Assembly (NCBI GenBank): GCA_017419895.1
Contig: JAFOKI010000081.1
Span: 1-7,836, forward strand
Direction of reading: 5' to 3'
DNA: 7,836 nucleotides
DNA from: Eubacterium sp.
GTDB lineage: Bacteria; Bacillota; Clostridia; Peptostreptococcales; Anaerovoracaceae
Both the position numbers and the translations under genes were made by a program. Below, piece by piece: positions 1 to 6,189 of the stretch (the stretch's first letter is position 1; each line of letters opens with the position of its first letter). The notes under the pieces were generated by a model, which was given only the letters and a program-made list of their open reading frames with translations, was not told the DNA's origin and did not search any database.

Positions 1-2
1 AT

Positions 3-914
3 ACGATCACTGTCTATAAAGCAAACATGATCATACCGCAGATAGCTGAGGACCTTACACCGAGCAGATCGATCGAGATTCCGGCCGTATGTCCTGTTTG
101 CGGAGGACCTACACGTATAAAAGAAGAAAACGGAGTCAGGACGCTTTACTGCACCGAGAAATCATGTCCCGCCAAGCAGATAAAGGGATTTGCACACTTT
201 GTTTCAAGAGACGCGATGAATATCGACGGACTGTCGGAAGCGACGCTCGAAAAATTCATTTCGAGGGGATTGATCCATGAGTTTGCGGACATATTCGACC
301 TCGGTAAGGTAAAAGATGAGATTGTCGGAATGGAAGGCTTCGGCGAAAAATCGTTCGTGAATCTCGTGAATTCGGCAAAAGCCGCAGCGGAAAGCACACC
401 GGACAGGCTTCTTTATGCTCTCGGAGTCCCGGGCATTGGTGTTGCAAACGCGCGTGTGATCGCGAGATACTGCGGAAACGACTGGAACAGGATCGTATCT
501 CTCACAAAGGAAGAGGTCATGGAGATCGAAGGTGTTGGAGACGTTCTGGCGAGCGCGTATACCGATTTCTTCGCTAATGAAAAGAATAAAGCCATAATCG
601 GTGATATACTGAAATATGTAAAACTTGACGAAACCGCAGAGGAAAGACAGGACTTCCTGGCAGGACTCACGTTCGTGATCACGGGATCGCTTAACGGATA
701 CGCCAACAGGGATGAACTGGTCCAGGCGATAGAAAAGTGCGGCGGAAAGACAGCGGGATCCGTGAGCAAAAAAACGTCATACCTGATCAACAATGATCTT
801 ACGTCGACCAGCGGCAAGAACAAAAAAGCTAAAGAACTCGGCGTTCCAATCATTGATGAGGAGACAATCACGCGCTGGATCCGAGAGGAAAGAATAGATG
901 AAACTGAAAAATAA
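3..914 (+). CDS. ligA: NAD-dependent DNA ligase, C-terminal part (5' end outside window)
   Basis: This is the C-terminal ~303 residues of bacterial NAD+-dependent DNA ligase, which seals nicks in replication (Okazaki fragments) and repair. The frame is open to the window edge, and the residues before the first ATG at 27 (TITVYKAN, then MIIPQI) match the end of the LigA OB fold. That ATG is therefore internal, not the start. Domains in order, numbered from base 3: OB-fold tail (1-20); a four-cysteine zinc finger with Cys at 30, 33, 50 and 55 (CPVCGG...C...C); helix-hairpin-helix repeats (about 65-190) including ALGVPGIG and EIEGVGD; and a C-terminal BRCT domain (about 217-300) with LTFVITGSL and GSVSKKTSYLI. 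The catalytic lysine and NAD-binding domains are not in the window. The gene ends with TAA inside the next gene, overlapping it by 17 bases. The family assignment is firm. Confidence 0.97.
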   Translation, partial: TITVYKANMIIPQIAEDLTPSRSIEIPAVCPVCGGPTRIKEENGVRTLYCTEKSCPAKQIKGFAHFVSRDAMNIDGLSEATLEKFISRGLIHEFADIFDLGKVKDEIVGMEGFGEKSFVNLVNSAKAAAESTPDRLLYALGVPGIGVANARVIARYCGNDWNRIVSLTKEEVMEIEGVGDVLASAYTDFFANEKNKAIIGDILKYVKLDETAEERQDFLAGLTFVITGSLNGYANRDELVQAIEKCGGKTAGSVSKKTSYLINNDLTSTSGKNKKAKELGVPIIDEETITRWIREERIDETEK

Positions 915-1794
915 AACTTTGCTGAAATTGATTCCGGTACTGGCGGTGGGAGTGATCCTGCTCGCAGTTTTGACGTCCGTCATTATGGGCAGGGACGACA
1001 CAAAGAAACCGGAAGAATCCGCAGCGGAAACGGCCTCTTCTTCTATAGAAGCGAGTGCGGAGTCGCTGCCTGAAGAGCCGTCGGTGGCAGAAGAGTCTTC
1101 GGCTGAGGTCGCTTTGCGTGATATTTCCACGCTTCCGGCAGGAACCGAGGTCACTCCCGAGGAAATAAAACAGAAGAAGACAAAAAAATGGTTTGAGATC
1201 CGCAAGATCAAGAAAGGCGATGAAGTGTACGAGCGCATATACGGCAAATCTTTCCCTGCCGAAAAAGGCGCGAAGATCAAGCTCAAGGATCTGAGGTACA
1301 TCCATCTTCTCCATTACAACTTTGACGGAAAGATCGTTGTCGGCGAGCTGATAGTCAATAAGGAAATGGCGAAAGACATAAGAGACATTTTCTACGCTTT
1401 GTACAAGAAGAAGTATCAGATATACAGCATGTATCTGATCGATGATTTCTGGAAGACCGACGGCAACCAGGCTGATACGGATTCCTGTGACGCTGATAAC
1501 ACATCCGCGTTCTGCTACCGCACTATCGCGCACACTTCGACGCTTTCGAACCACGCGGAGGGTTATGCTATCGATATCAATCCGAAAGAAAATCCGTATA
1601 TCATCAAGAGCGGGGATCACTGGGTCGATTCGGATCATCCCGAGATCCGTTATCCGTCGAAGGAACTTGATATAACCCAGCCGCACGTCATCCATGATGA
1701 AGACGACGCTTATCTTGAATTCGCGGAGTACGATTTCAGGTGGGGCGGTAACTGGGACGATCCGGATTATCAGCATTTCGAGTATATAAGATAG
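898..1794 (+). CDS. Membrane-anchored M15 family metallopeptidase (D,D-carboxypeptidase / L-Ala-D-Glu peptidase-like)
   Basis: This is a 298-residue predicted exported zinc peptidase that likely trims peptidoglycan peptides outside the membrane. Residues about 8-30 form one hydrophobic segment after a lysine-rich start (MKLKNK), so a signal anchor is more likely than a cleaved signal. Residues 37-78 are a Ser/Glu/Ala-rich low-complexity linker. The catalytic domain is C-terminal (about 130-298). SNHAEGYAIDIN supplies the expected zinc ligands H219 and D226, and DPDYQHFEY supplies D290 as candidate catalytic acid and H293 as third ligand. This is the SxHxxGxAxD plus (D/E)xxH pattern of M15. 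Conserved WGGNW precedes the last motif. An AGAGGAAAG ribosome site lies just upstream of the ATG, inside ligA, so translation is probably coupled to ligA. Substrate preference (D-Ala-D-Ala versus L-Ala-D-Glu bond) cannot be told from sequence. Confidence 0.88.
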   Translation: MKLKNKTLLKLIPVLAVGVILLAVLTSVIMGRDDTKKPEESAAETASSSIEASAESLPEEPSVAEESSAEVALRDISTLPAGTEVTPEEIKQKKTKKWFEIRKIKKGDEVYERIYGKSFPAEKGAKIKLKDLRYIHLLHYNFDGKIVVGELIVNKEMAKDIRDIFYALYKKKYQIYSMYLIDDFWKTDGNQADTDSCDADNTSAFCYRTIAHTSTLSNHAEGYAIDINPKENPYIIKSGDHWVDSDHPEIRYPSKELDITQPHVIHDEDDAYLEFAEYDFRWGGNWDDPDYQHFEYIR

Positions 1795-1799
1795 GGCAC

Positions 1800-1828
1800 T
1801 TGATTAAAGGCGGACAGAATGATATAAT
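1800..1828 (+). promoter_or_regulatory. Sigma-A-type promoter of the SRP RNA gene
   Basis: A TTGATT -35 box (1800-1805) and a perfect TATAAT -10 box (1823-1828) are separated by 17 bases. The predicted start of transcription at about 1835 coincides with the 5' base of the long SRP RNA stem. The promoter begins five bases after the stop codon of the upstream peptidase gene. It is the strongest promoter seen in the window and probably also feeds dnaX and the genes after it by readthrough. Confidence 0.85.
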
Positions 1829-1834
1829 TCTCAT

Positions 1835-2005
1835 GCTGGCCTGTCATTTGGCAGCCACGTAAGATATGGATCGGGTCCTGCGCAATAAGATGCCGTGAAC
1901 CTTGTCAGGTCCGGAAGGAAGCAGCAATAAGCGGAAGTTCTTATGTGCCGCAGAAAAGCCTTTTCCTGCCTTGCGTGGTTGCCTGATGGCAGGCCGGTAT
2001 TGTTT
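1835..2005 (+). ncRNA. ffs: Signal recognition particle RNA (4.5S/scRNA type), without an Alu domain
   Basis: This is the RNA scaffold of the signal recognition particle, which binds Ffh and targets nascent membrane proteins to FtsY and the translocon. The Ffh-binding domain IV is unmistakable: GTCAGGTCCGGAAGGAAGCA (1904-1923), with a GGAA tetraloop at 1913-1916 and the usual asymmetric and symmetric internal loops below it. Flanking helix strands such as CCTGCGCAA (1877-1885) and TGTGCCGCAG (1944-1953) also match Bacillus-type scRNA as I remember it. The outer arms 1835-1863 and 1970-1998 pair almost perfectly (28 of 29 positions, counting G-U pairs; one U-U mismatch), which sets both ends. 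A U-rich stretch (ATTGTTTTAT, 1999-2008) follows and may act as a weak terminator, so the 3' end is approximate. No Alu-domain sequence fits between the promoter and the stem. Its place just upstream of dnaX is the expected Firmicutes order. Confidence 0.95.
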
Positions 2006-2014
2006 TATGGGAAT

Positions 2015-2019
2015 GGAGG
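2015..2019 (+). promoter_or_regulatory. Ribosome binding site that fixes the dnaX start
   Basis: GGAGG lies four bases upstream of the ATG at 2024 and after the 3' arm of the SRP RNA. It supports 2024 rather than the in-frame ATG at 1943, which lies within the SRP RNA and has no such site. Confidence 0.8.
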
Positions 2020-2023
2020 ATCG

Positions 2024-3688
2024 ATGCAGTACAGAGCTTTGTACAGAGAGACGAGACCGGAGATATTCTCTGAGATTCTCGGACAGGATCACATAGTCAG
2101 GATACTCAGACACCAGATAGCGTCTGACCGGGTCAGCCACGCCTATCTTTTCTGCGGAACTCGCGGTACCGGCAAGACCACGACAGCGAGGATCCTCGCA
2201 AAAGCCGTGAACTGCACAGGCGCGGATCAGGATAACAGACCGTGCGGTGAGTGCGCGAACTGCCGGGCTATTGCCGAAGGCCGTTTCCTTGATGTTATCG
2301 AGATAGATGCCGCATCGAACAACGGCGTTGACAATATCCGCGAACTCAGGGAAAGTGTTAACTATCCGCCTGCCGTAGGCCGCAAGAAAGTATATATAAT
2401 CGATGAAGTCCACATGCTCTCGACGGAGGCCTTCAACGCGCTCCTCAAGACGCTCGAAGAACCGCCCGAGAACGTGATTTTCATACTCGCGACGACGAAC
2501 CCGGAAAAACTTCCCCAGACCGTGCTTTCGCGATGCATGCGCCTCGATTTCAGGCGCGTACCCGCACGTGTGCTTTCGGATCACATGGAAGCGATCTGCC
2601 GTGACCGCGGCGTCACAATAACAAAGGATGCCCTCGGCATACTCGCTGCAAACGCAGACGGTTCGGTGCGTGATTCTCTCAGCATACTCGAGCAGTGCCT
2701 GTCTTCCGGCGCAAAAGTGCTTGAGCGCGACACAGTGCTCGATTTCCTTGGGACTGTATCGGAAGAATTCTTTACGGAGCTGACCGATGCCGTAATGGCA
2801 AATGACGTTTCGGGAGCCTTCGTGCTTCTGGACGGTGCGGTCAGGGAAGGAAAAGATGTACGCCAGCTCATGAAAGACTGGATGGCTCATCTCAGGGCGC
2901 TTCTCATTGTCAAATACGTAGCCGATCCGTCGGACATGCTGAACATGTCGCTCGACAACATAGAGAATCTGAAACGTCAGGCCGCCGGCCTTGACATTTC
3001 TGTGATAAACAAAGCCATCGTGACTCTCGCGAGTGCGATCAACGACGCGAGATATTCGACCCAGGCGAGGATCCTGATGGAAGTTGCGATCGTCACCATC
3101 GCTTCGGGCGGCGCGTACGGTCAGGCACCGGCGCCTTCGTATAAGACAGCCGGCGCTCCGGGGATCAGACTTGCTCCGGAGCAGCAGGTCAGCCGTCCTG
3201 TGCAGCAGCCGGCAGGGCAGGGCTTCGCGGCGTCTGAACAGCCGGCAAAGCAGCCGGCAGGGCAGGGCTTTGCGGCGCCTGCGCAGCAGGCAGGTCAGCC
3301 GGTACAGGCAGAACAGCCCGCTGAAGAGAAACCGCGGAAAGCCGCGCCTGGATCTAAGCCGATAAACGCGCCTGAAGAGCTTGCGGAAGTCTGGGGCGAA
3401 GTTCTGGACGAGGCTGAAAGAGTATCCCCTGTACTCAATGTACTAAGGCGGGCGACTCTTGCGGAGGTCGGTGAGACCGAGTTCAAAGTTATCGCTGCGG
3501 GGGTGATAGACCGCAAACTCATGGAGTCGCAGCGACGCACGATCCAGGAGATAATGAGCCGCCATATGGGACGTGAACTATCCCTTTCGGCGAAAGCTCC
3601 CGGAGAAGACGAAGTACAGACGTCAATAGAAGACATAAGGGCAAAAGCAGAAGAACTTCTTGGCACCAAGATCAAGATAAAAAAGTGA
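2024..3688 (+). CDS. dnaX: DNA polymerase III subunit gamma/tau
   Basis: This is the clamp-loader ATPase of the replicative polymerase (554 residues), which opens the sliding clamp and organises the replisome. The start at 2024 gives MQYRALYRETRP, the canonical DnaX N-terminus. Visible motifs are Walker A GTRGTGKT (45-52), a zinc module with Cys 64, 74, 77 and 80, Walker B IIDEVH (125-130), sensor-1 ATTNP (156-160) and the arginine-finger SRC motif (169-171). The clamp-loader collar region follows to about residue 365. Next comes a Gln/Pro/Ala-rich linker (about 375-440) with an internal 15-residue repeat, then a C-terminal tau-like domain (about 445-554). The last two sense codons plus the preceding base read A AAA AAG, right before TGA. 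The gene lies 18-19 bases after the SRP RNA and 15 bases before ybaB, so it is probably transcribed with both. Confidence 0.97.
   Translation: MQYRALYRETRPEIFSEILGQDHIVRILRHQIASDRVSHAYLFCGTRGTGKTTTARILAKAVNCTGADQDNRPCGECANCRAIAEGRFLDVIEIDAASNNGVDNIRELRESVNYPPAVGRKKVYIIDEVHMLSTEAFNALLKTLEEPPENVIFILATTNPEKLPQTVLSRCMRLDFRRVPARVLSDHMEAICRDRGVTITKDALGILAANADGSVRDSLSILEQCLSSGAKVLERDTVLDFLGTVSEEFFTELTDAVMANDVSGAFVLLDGAVREGKDVRQLMKDWMAHLRALLIVKYVADPSDMLNMSLDNIENLKRQAAGLDISVINKAIVTLASAINDARYSTQARILMEVAIVTIASGGAYGQAPAPSYKTAGAPGIRLAPEQQVSRPVQQPAGQGFAASEQPAKQPAGQGFAAPAQQAGQPVQAEQPAEEKPRKAAPGSKPINAPEELAEVWGEVLDEAERVSPVLNVLRRATLAEVGETEFKVIAAGVIDRKLMESQRRTIQEIMSRHMGRELSLSAKAPGEDEVQTSIEDIRAKAEELLGTKIKIKK
3205..3300 (+). 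repeat. 45-bp in-frame tandem repeat in the dnaX linker
   Basis: Two 28-base segments (3205-3232 and 3250-3277) differ at one position, a silent C/T in a Phe codon, and are offset by 45 bases. At the protein level the unit is QPAGQGFAASEQPAK, then QPAGQGFAAPAQQAG, then a decayed start of a third copy (QPVQ). The offset is a multiple of three, so the frame is kept. The repeat lies in the flexible linker between the ATPase/collar part and the C-terminal domain, where length variation is likely to be tolerated. Confidence 0.8.
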
Positions 3689-3703
3689 GAAAGGAATATC
3701 AAC

Positions 3704-4081
3704 ATGGGAAGAGGAATGAAAGCCGGTAAAAGACCCAAACAGCACGCGCCGGGAGGCAGCATGGGAGGCGGAAGAAAGGCTCAGATGCAGCAGCTTCAGC
3801 AGCTTCAGGAAGTGCAGAAACAGATGGAAGACATGCAGCGCGAACTGGATGAGCAGGAGGTTTCGGCTTCTGTCGGCGGCGGCATGGTAACTGCAACGAT
3901 GAGCGGCAAGAAAGAACTGAAAGCCCTTAAGATCGATCCGGACGCGGTAGATCCCGATGACGTCGAGACGCTGCAGGATCTTGTGATCGCTGCTGTAAAC
4001 GAGTGCCTGAGGCAGATCGAAGAAATGTCCGAGAACGCTTACGGTTCGATAACCGGCGGACTTGGGATCCCGGGACTTTAA
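3704..4081 (+). CDS. ybaB: YbaB/EbfC family nucleoid-associated protein
   Basis: This is a small DNA-binding protein (125 residues) of the YbaB/EbfC family, whose dimers bind DNA in the nucleoid. It is routinely encoded between dnaX and recR. A Gln/Met/Glu-rich helix (about 27-52, QMQQLQQLQ...KQMEDMQREL) precedes the conserved core: ASVGGGMVTATMSGKKEL (about 55-72), then KIDPDAVDPDDVETLQDLV and AAVNECLRQ. The protein ends in the family's glycine-rich tail (GGLGIPGL). The start at 3704 has an AAAGGA site nine bases upstream. The N-terminus (MGRGMKAGKRPK...) is about 20 residues longer than the compact family members. A second in-frame ATG at 3761, preceded by GGGAGG (3751-3756), would give 106 residues, the usual length, so the start is not certain. 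The family is firm; the biological role is only partly known. Confidence 0.94.
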   Translation: MGRGMKAGKRPKQHAPGGSMGGGRKAQMQQLQQLQEVQKQMEDMQRELDEQEVSASVGGGMVTATMSGKKELKALKIDPDAVDPDDVETLQDLVIAAVNECLRQIEEMSENAYGSITGGLGIPGL

Positions 4082-4096
4082 CAATAGGTATAAGAT

Positions 4097-4696
4097 ATGC
4101 AATACCCGAAACCGCTCGGTAAGATGATAGGTGAACTGTCAAAACTGCCGGGTATAGGAAACAAAACAGCGCAGAGACTTGCGTTCCATATTCTTTCGAT
4201 GCCGCAAAACGAGTCAGCTGAGCTTGCGGAATCGATTCTGGAAGCTTCGCGCACCATGAAGTACTGTTCATGCTGCGGCAATCTGACTGACAGCGATCCG
4301 TGTGCTATCTGCTCCGACAAGAGCAGGAAGCAGGACGTGATTTGTGTTGTCGAATCTCCGCAGGACGTGATGGCGATAGAGCGGATAAACGATTATCATG
4401 GGCTTTACCATGTGCTGAACGGAGTTATTTCTCCGAGGGACGGTATCGGCGCAGAGGACATAAACCTGAGAAGTCTCATAGTCAGACTACAGGAGAATAC
4501 GGATATTTCTGAAGTGATAGTTGCGACTGACCCTAATATAGAGGGCGAGGCGACGGCCATGTATATCGCGAGGCTCCTCAAACCGTCGGGGATCAAAGTC
4601 ACAAGGATAGCTCACGGTATCCCGATCGGCGGAGATCTTGAACTTGCGGATGAAGTAACGCTGCAGAAGGCTTTGGAAGGCAGGACGGAACTGTAA
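4097..4696 (+). CDS. recR: Recombination mediator protein RecR
   Basis: RecR (199 residues, the normal size) works with RecO and RecF to load RecA on gapped single-stranded DNA in recombinational repair. Domains in order are an N-terminal helix-hairpin-helix ([14 protein letters not shown], 17-30), a four-cysteine zinc motif with Cys 57, 60, 69 and 72 (CSCC...CAIC), a Toprim domain (about 80-175) with VVESPQD and the acidic [12 protein letters not shown], and the RecR C-terminal signature ([16 protein letters not shown]). The ribosome site is weak (TAGG eight bases upstream). The gap to ybaB is only 15 bases, so shared transcription is expected. The TAA stop shares one base with the next ATG (TAATG), a typical arrangement for translational coupling. 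Confidence 0.97.
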   Translation: MQYPKPLGKMIGELSKLPGIGNKTAQRLAFHILSMPQNESAELAESILEASRTMKYCSCCGNLTDSDPCAICSDKSRKQDVICVVESPQDVMAIERINDYHGLYHVLNGVISPRDGIGAEDINLRSLIVRLQENTDISEVIVATDPNIEGEATAMYIARLLKPSGIKVTRIAHGIPIGGDLELADEVTLQKALEGRTEL

Positions 4697-5196
4697 TGGC
4701 AATAGAAAAAGTAAGAGAGTATTTCAAAAAATTCGGCATCGAAGACCGCATCCTCGAATTTGACGTTTCGAGCGCGACGGTAGAGCTTGCCGCGCTGGCT
4801 GTCGGAGTGGAAGGCGCCCGCATCTGCAAGACGATATCGTTCGGCGACGGACAAGGCGGATGCATTTTGATCCAAACAGCGGGAGACGCGAAAGTGAACG
4901 GAGGCAAGTTCAAGCGTGCCTTCGGTTTCAAGGGATCGATGCTTTCAGCTGATGAGGCGCTGCGCCTGACCGGACATGCGGTAGGCGGAGTGTGCGCGTT
5001 CGGGCTGCCGGAAGGCTTTGTTGAAGATGGAACGGTAAAGGTATACTGCGATGAGTCGCTCAAACGGTTCGAGACGGTGTTCCCGGCATGCGGGAGCGAC
5101 AACAGCGCGATCGAGTTCACACCGGAGGAACTGTTCAAGTATTCGCAGGCAGTAGGCTGGGTCGACGTCTGCAAATTGCCGGAACAGGCGGAATAG
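4696..5196 (+). CDS. YbaK/ProX-type aminoacyl-tRNA deacylase family protein
   Basis: This 166-residue single-domain protein belongs to the YbaK/EbsC/ProRS-editing family, whose members hydrolyse mischarged tRNAs such as Cys- or Ala-tRNA(Pro) in trans. Family hallmarks are a conserved lysine in the strand KTISF (K45), GDAKVN (63-68), the glycine-rich GGVCAFGLPEG loop (97-107; family members usually have GGVSPFGL, so Pro is replaced by Ala here) and ETVFPACGS (126-134). The start codon overlaps the recR stop by one base, so it is very probably translated in coupling with recR. Which tRNA or amino acid it edits cannot be told from the sequence, and the C-terminus (about 135-166) gives no further hint. 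A general YbaK-fold protein with another substrate remains possible. Confidence 0.88.
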   Translation: MAIEKVREYFKKFGIEDRILEFDVSSATVELAALAVGVEGARICKTISFGDGQGGCILIQTAGDAKVNGGKFKRAFGFKGSMLSADEALRLTGHAVGGVCAFGLPEGFVEDGTVKVYCDESLKRFETVFPACGSDNSAIEFTPEELFKYSQAVGWVDVCKLPEQAE

Positions 5197-5238
5197 GCAT
5201 TAGACATAAAAAGCAAGACAAAAAACAGGAGCAACAAG

Positions 5239-6135
5239 ATGGAAAGCAAAATCATACCGGGACTTGACAAGATGTTGGTCGGAAAGAAATCCGAAACACG
5301 CTGGCTGGAGTACAATTGGCGCGACGTAGTGCTGTACGCTCTTGCCGTCGGAGCCGGTCCGGACGATCTCATGTACACGTATGAGAAGAATCTGAAAGCT
5401 CTCCCGACATACGGGGCAGTCCCGTATTGGGGAAGCGTCGGAGTCAAGCCGTATCAGTGGATGCCGCTTCCGGCCTCCATGATAGCGTATGACCTGATCC
5501 AGCCGACGCAGGCATTTCTCAACATGGATCACGAGATAATCATGCACAGGCCGATCGACCCGATCAAGGGCACGTTCCAGTACAGCGATGTCATTACCGA
5601 CGTCTATGACAGAGGCGAGGGTAAAGGCGCTGTCGTCCGTACACGGATGGACATCCGTGACGAAGCCGGCCGTGACGTCTGCACCAATTATTCAACGACC
5701 TTTTTCGGAGAAGCCGGTGGTTTCGGCGGGAAACCGATGCCCAAAAGCGAAGTCGTGATCCCGGACAGGGAACCGGATATCATAGTGAATGACTTCGTGT
5801 CACCGGTGCAGAATCTGCTTTACCGTCTGACGGGTGATACCAATCTCATCCATGTCGATCCGGATCATGCGAAGAAGACCGGGCTTGACAGACCGATAAT
5901 CCAGGGACTTTGCTCTTTCGGATTCTCGTGTCGCATGCTCATCGGCGCGCTTACTCCGGGTGAACCTGAGAGGATGACAAGAATGGCAGCACAGATGACA
6001 GCGGTGCTTTATCCGGGCACTCCGGTCGCGGTGCACATCTGGAAGATAGAAGACGGGAAGGCGTATTTCCGCTTTGTTGACTGTGAGACCGGCAAGGCCG
6101 TGCTTAACAGAGGCGTGTTCGAGTACAAAGTATGA
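5239..6135 (+). CDS. MaoC / hydratase-2 family enoyl-CoA hydratase, double hotdog
   Basis: This 298-residue protein resembles the hydratase-2 part of peroxisomal multifunctional enzyme 2, which reversibly hydrates trans-2-enoyl-CoA to (R)-3-hydroxyacyl-CoA. The N-terminal half (1-160) is the degenerate hotdog, including YALAVGAGPDDLMYTYE and LNMDHEI. The C-terminal half (about 180-298) carries the active-site motif YRLTGDTNLIHVDP with D200, N202 and H205, then the acyl-binding segment DRPIIQGLCSFGF. Family members commonly have His before GLC (HGLC); here it is Gln. The start is supported by AGGAG (5227-5231) seven bases upstream of the ATG. The 42-base gap to the previous gene shows no convincing promoter or terminator, so it may be the last gene of the dnaX cluster. 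No other fatty-acid or polyester gene lies nearby, so the pathway (beta-oxidation, acid fermentation or lipid synthesis) is unknown. Confidence 0.88.
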   Translation: MESKIIPGLDKMLVGKKSETRWLEYNWRDVVLYALAVGAGPDDLMYTYEKNLKALPTYGAVPYWGSVGVKPYQWMPLPASMIAYDLIQPTQAFLNMDHEIIMHRPIDPIKGTFQYSDVITDVYDRGEGKGAVVRTRMDIRDEAGRDVCTNYSTTFFGEAGGFGGKPMPKSEVVIPDREPDIIVNDFVSPVQNLLYRLTGDTNLIHVDPDHAKKTGLDRPIIQGLCSFGFSCRMLIGALTPGEPERMTRMAAQMTAVLYPGTPVAVHIWKIEDGKAYFRFVDCETGKAVLNRGVFEYKV

Positions 6136-6155
6136 CCGGAAGAATTCCAATATAG

Positions 6156-6189
6156 AAAAAACAGTCCGCTTCGGCGGACTGTTTTGTTT
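6156..6189. terminator. Bidirectional intrinsic terminator between convergent genes
   Basis: A perfect 8-bp stem (CAGTCCGC at 6162-6169 with GCGGACTG at 6174-6181) is closed by a stable TTCG loop. It is followed on the plus strand by TTTTGTTT and preceded by AAAAAA (6156-6161). The preceding A run becomes a U run for the opposite transcript. It therefore ends both the rightward hydratase transcript and the leftward transcript of the membrane protein, whose stop codon lies at its right edge. Confidence 0.93.

Noticed and set aside
868..1776. 302-codon open frame on the minus strand
   Set aside because: Antisense to the M15 peptidase gene, whose motifs and ribosome site are clear; the translated product has no recognisable features.
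1943..2023. In-frame upstream extension of dnaX starting at ATG 1943
   Set aside because: It lies inside the SRP RNA, has no ribosome site, and the canonical DnaX N-terminus begins at 2024 behind GGAGG.
1844..2890. 348-codon open frame on the minus strand
   Set aside because: It is antisense to the SRP RNA and the dnaX ATPase domain, with no recognisable motifs; a codon-bias shadow.
5197..5238. Promoter ahead of the hydratase gene
   Set aside because: No -35/-10 pair with acceptable spacing; TTGCCG with TAGACA would need about 19 bases and both boxes are poor.
4599..5447. 282-codon open frame on the minus strand
   Set aside because: It spans recR, the YbaK-like gene and the hydratase start in antisense; Ser/Pro-rich shadow translation.
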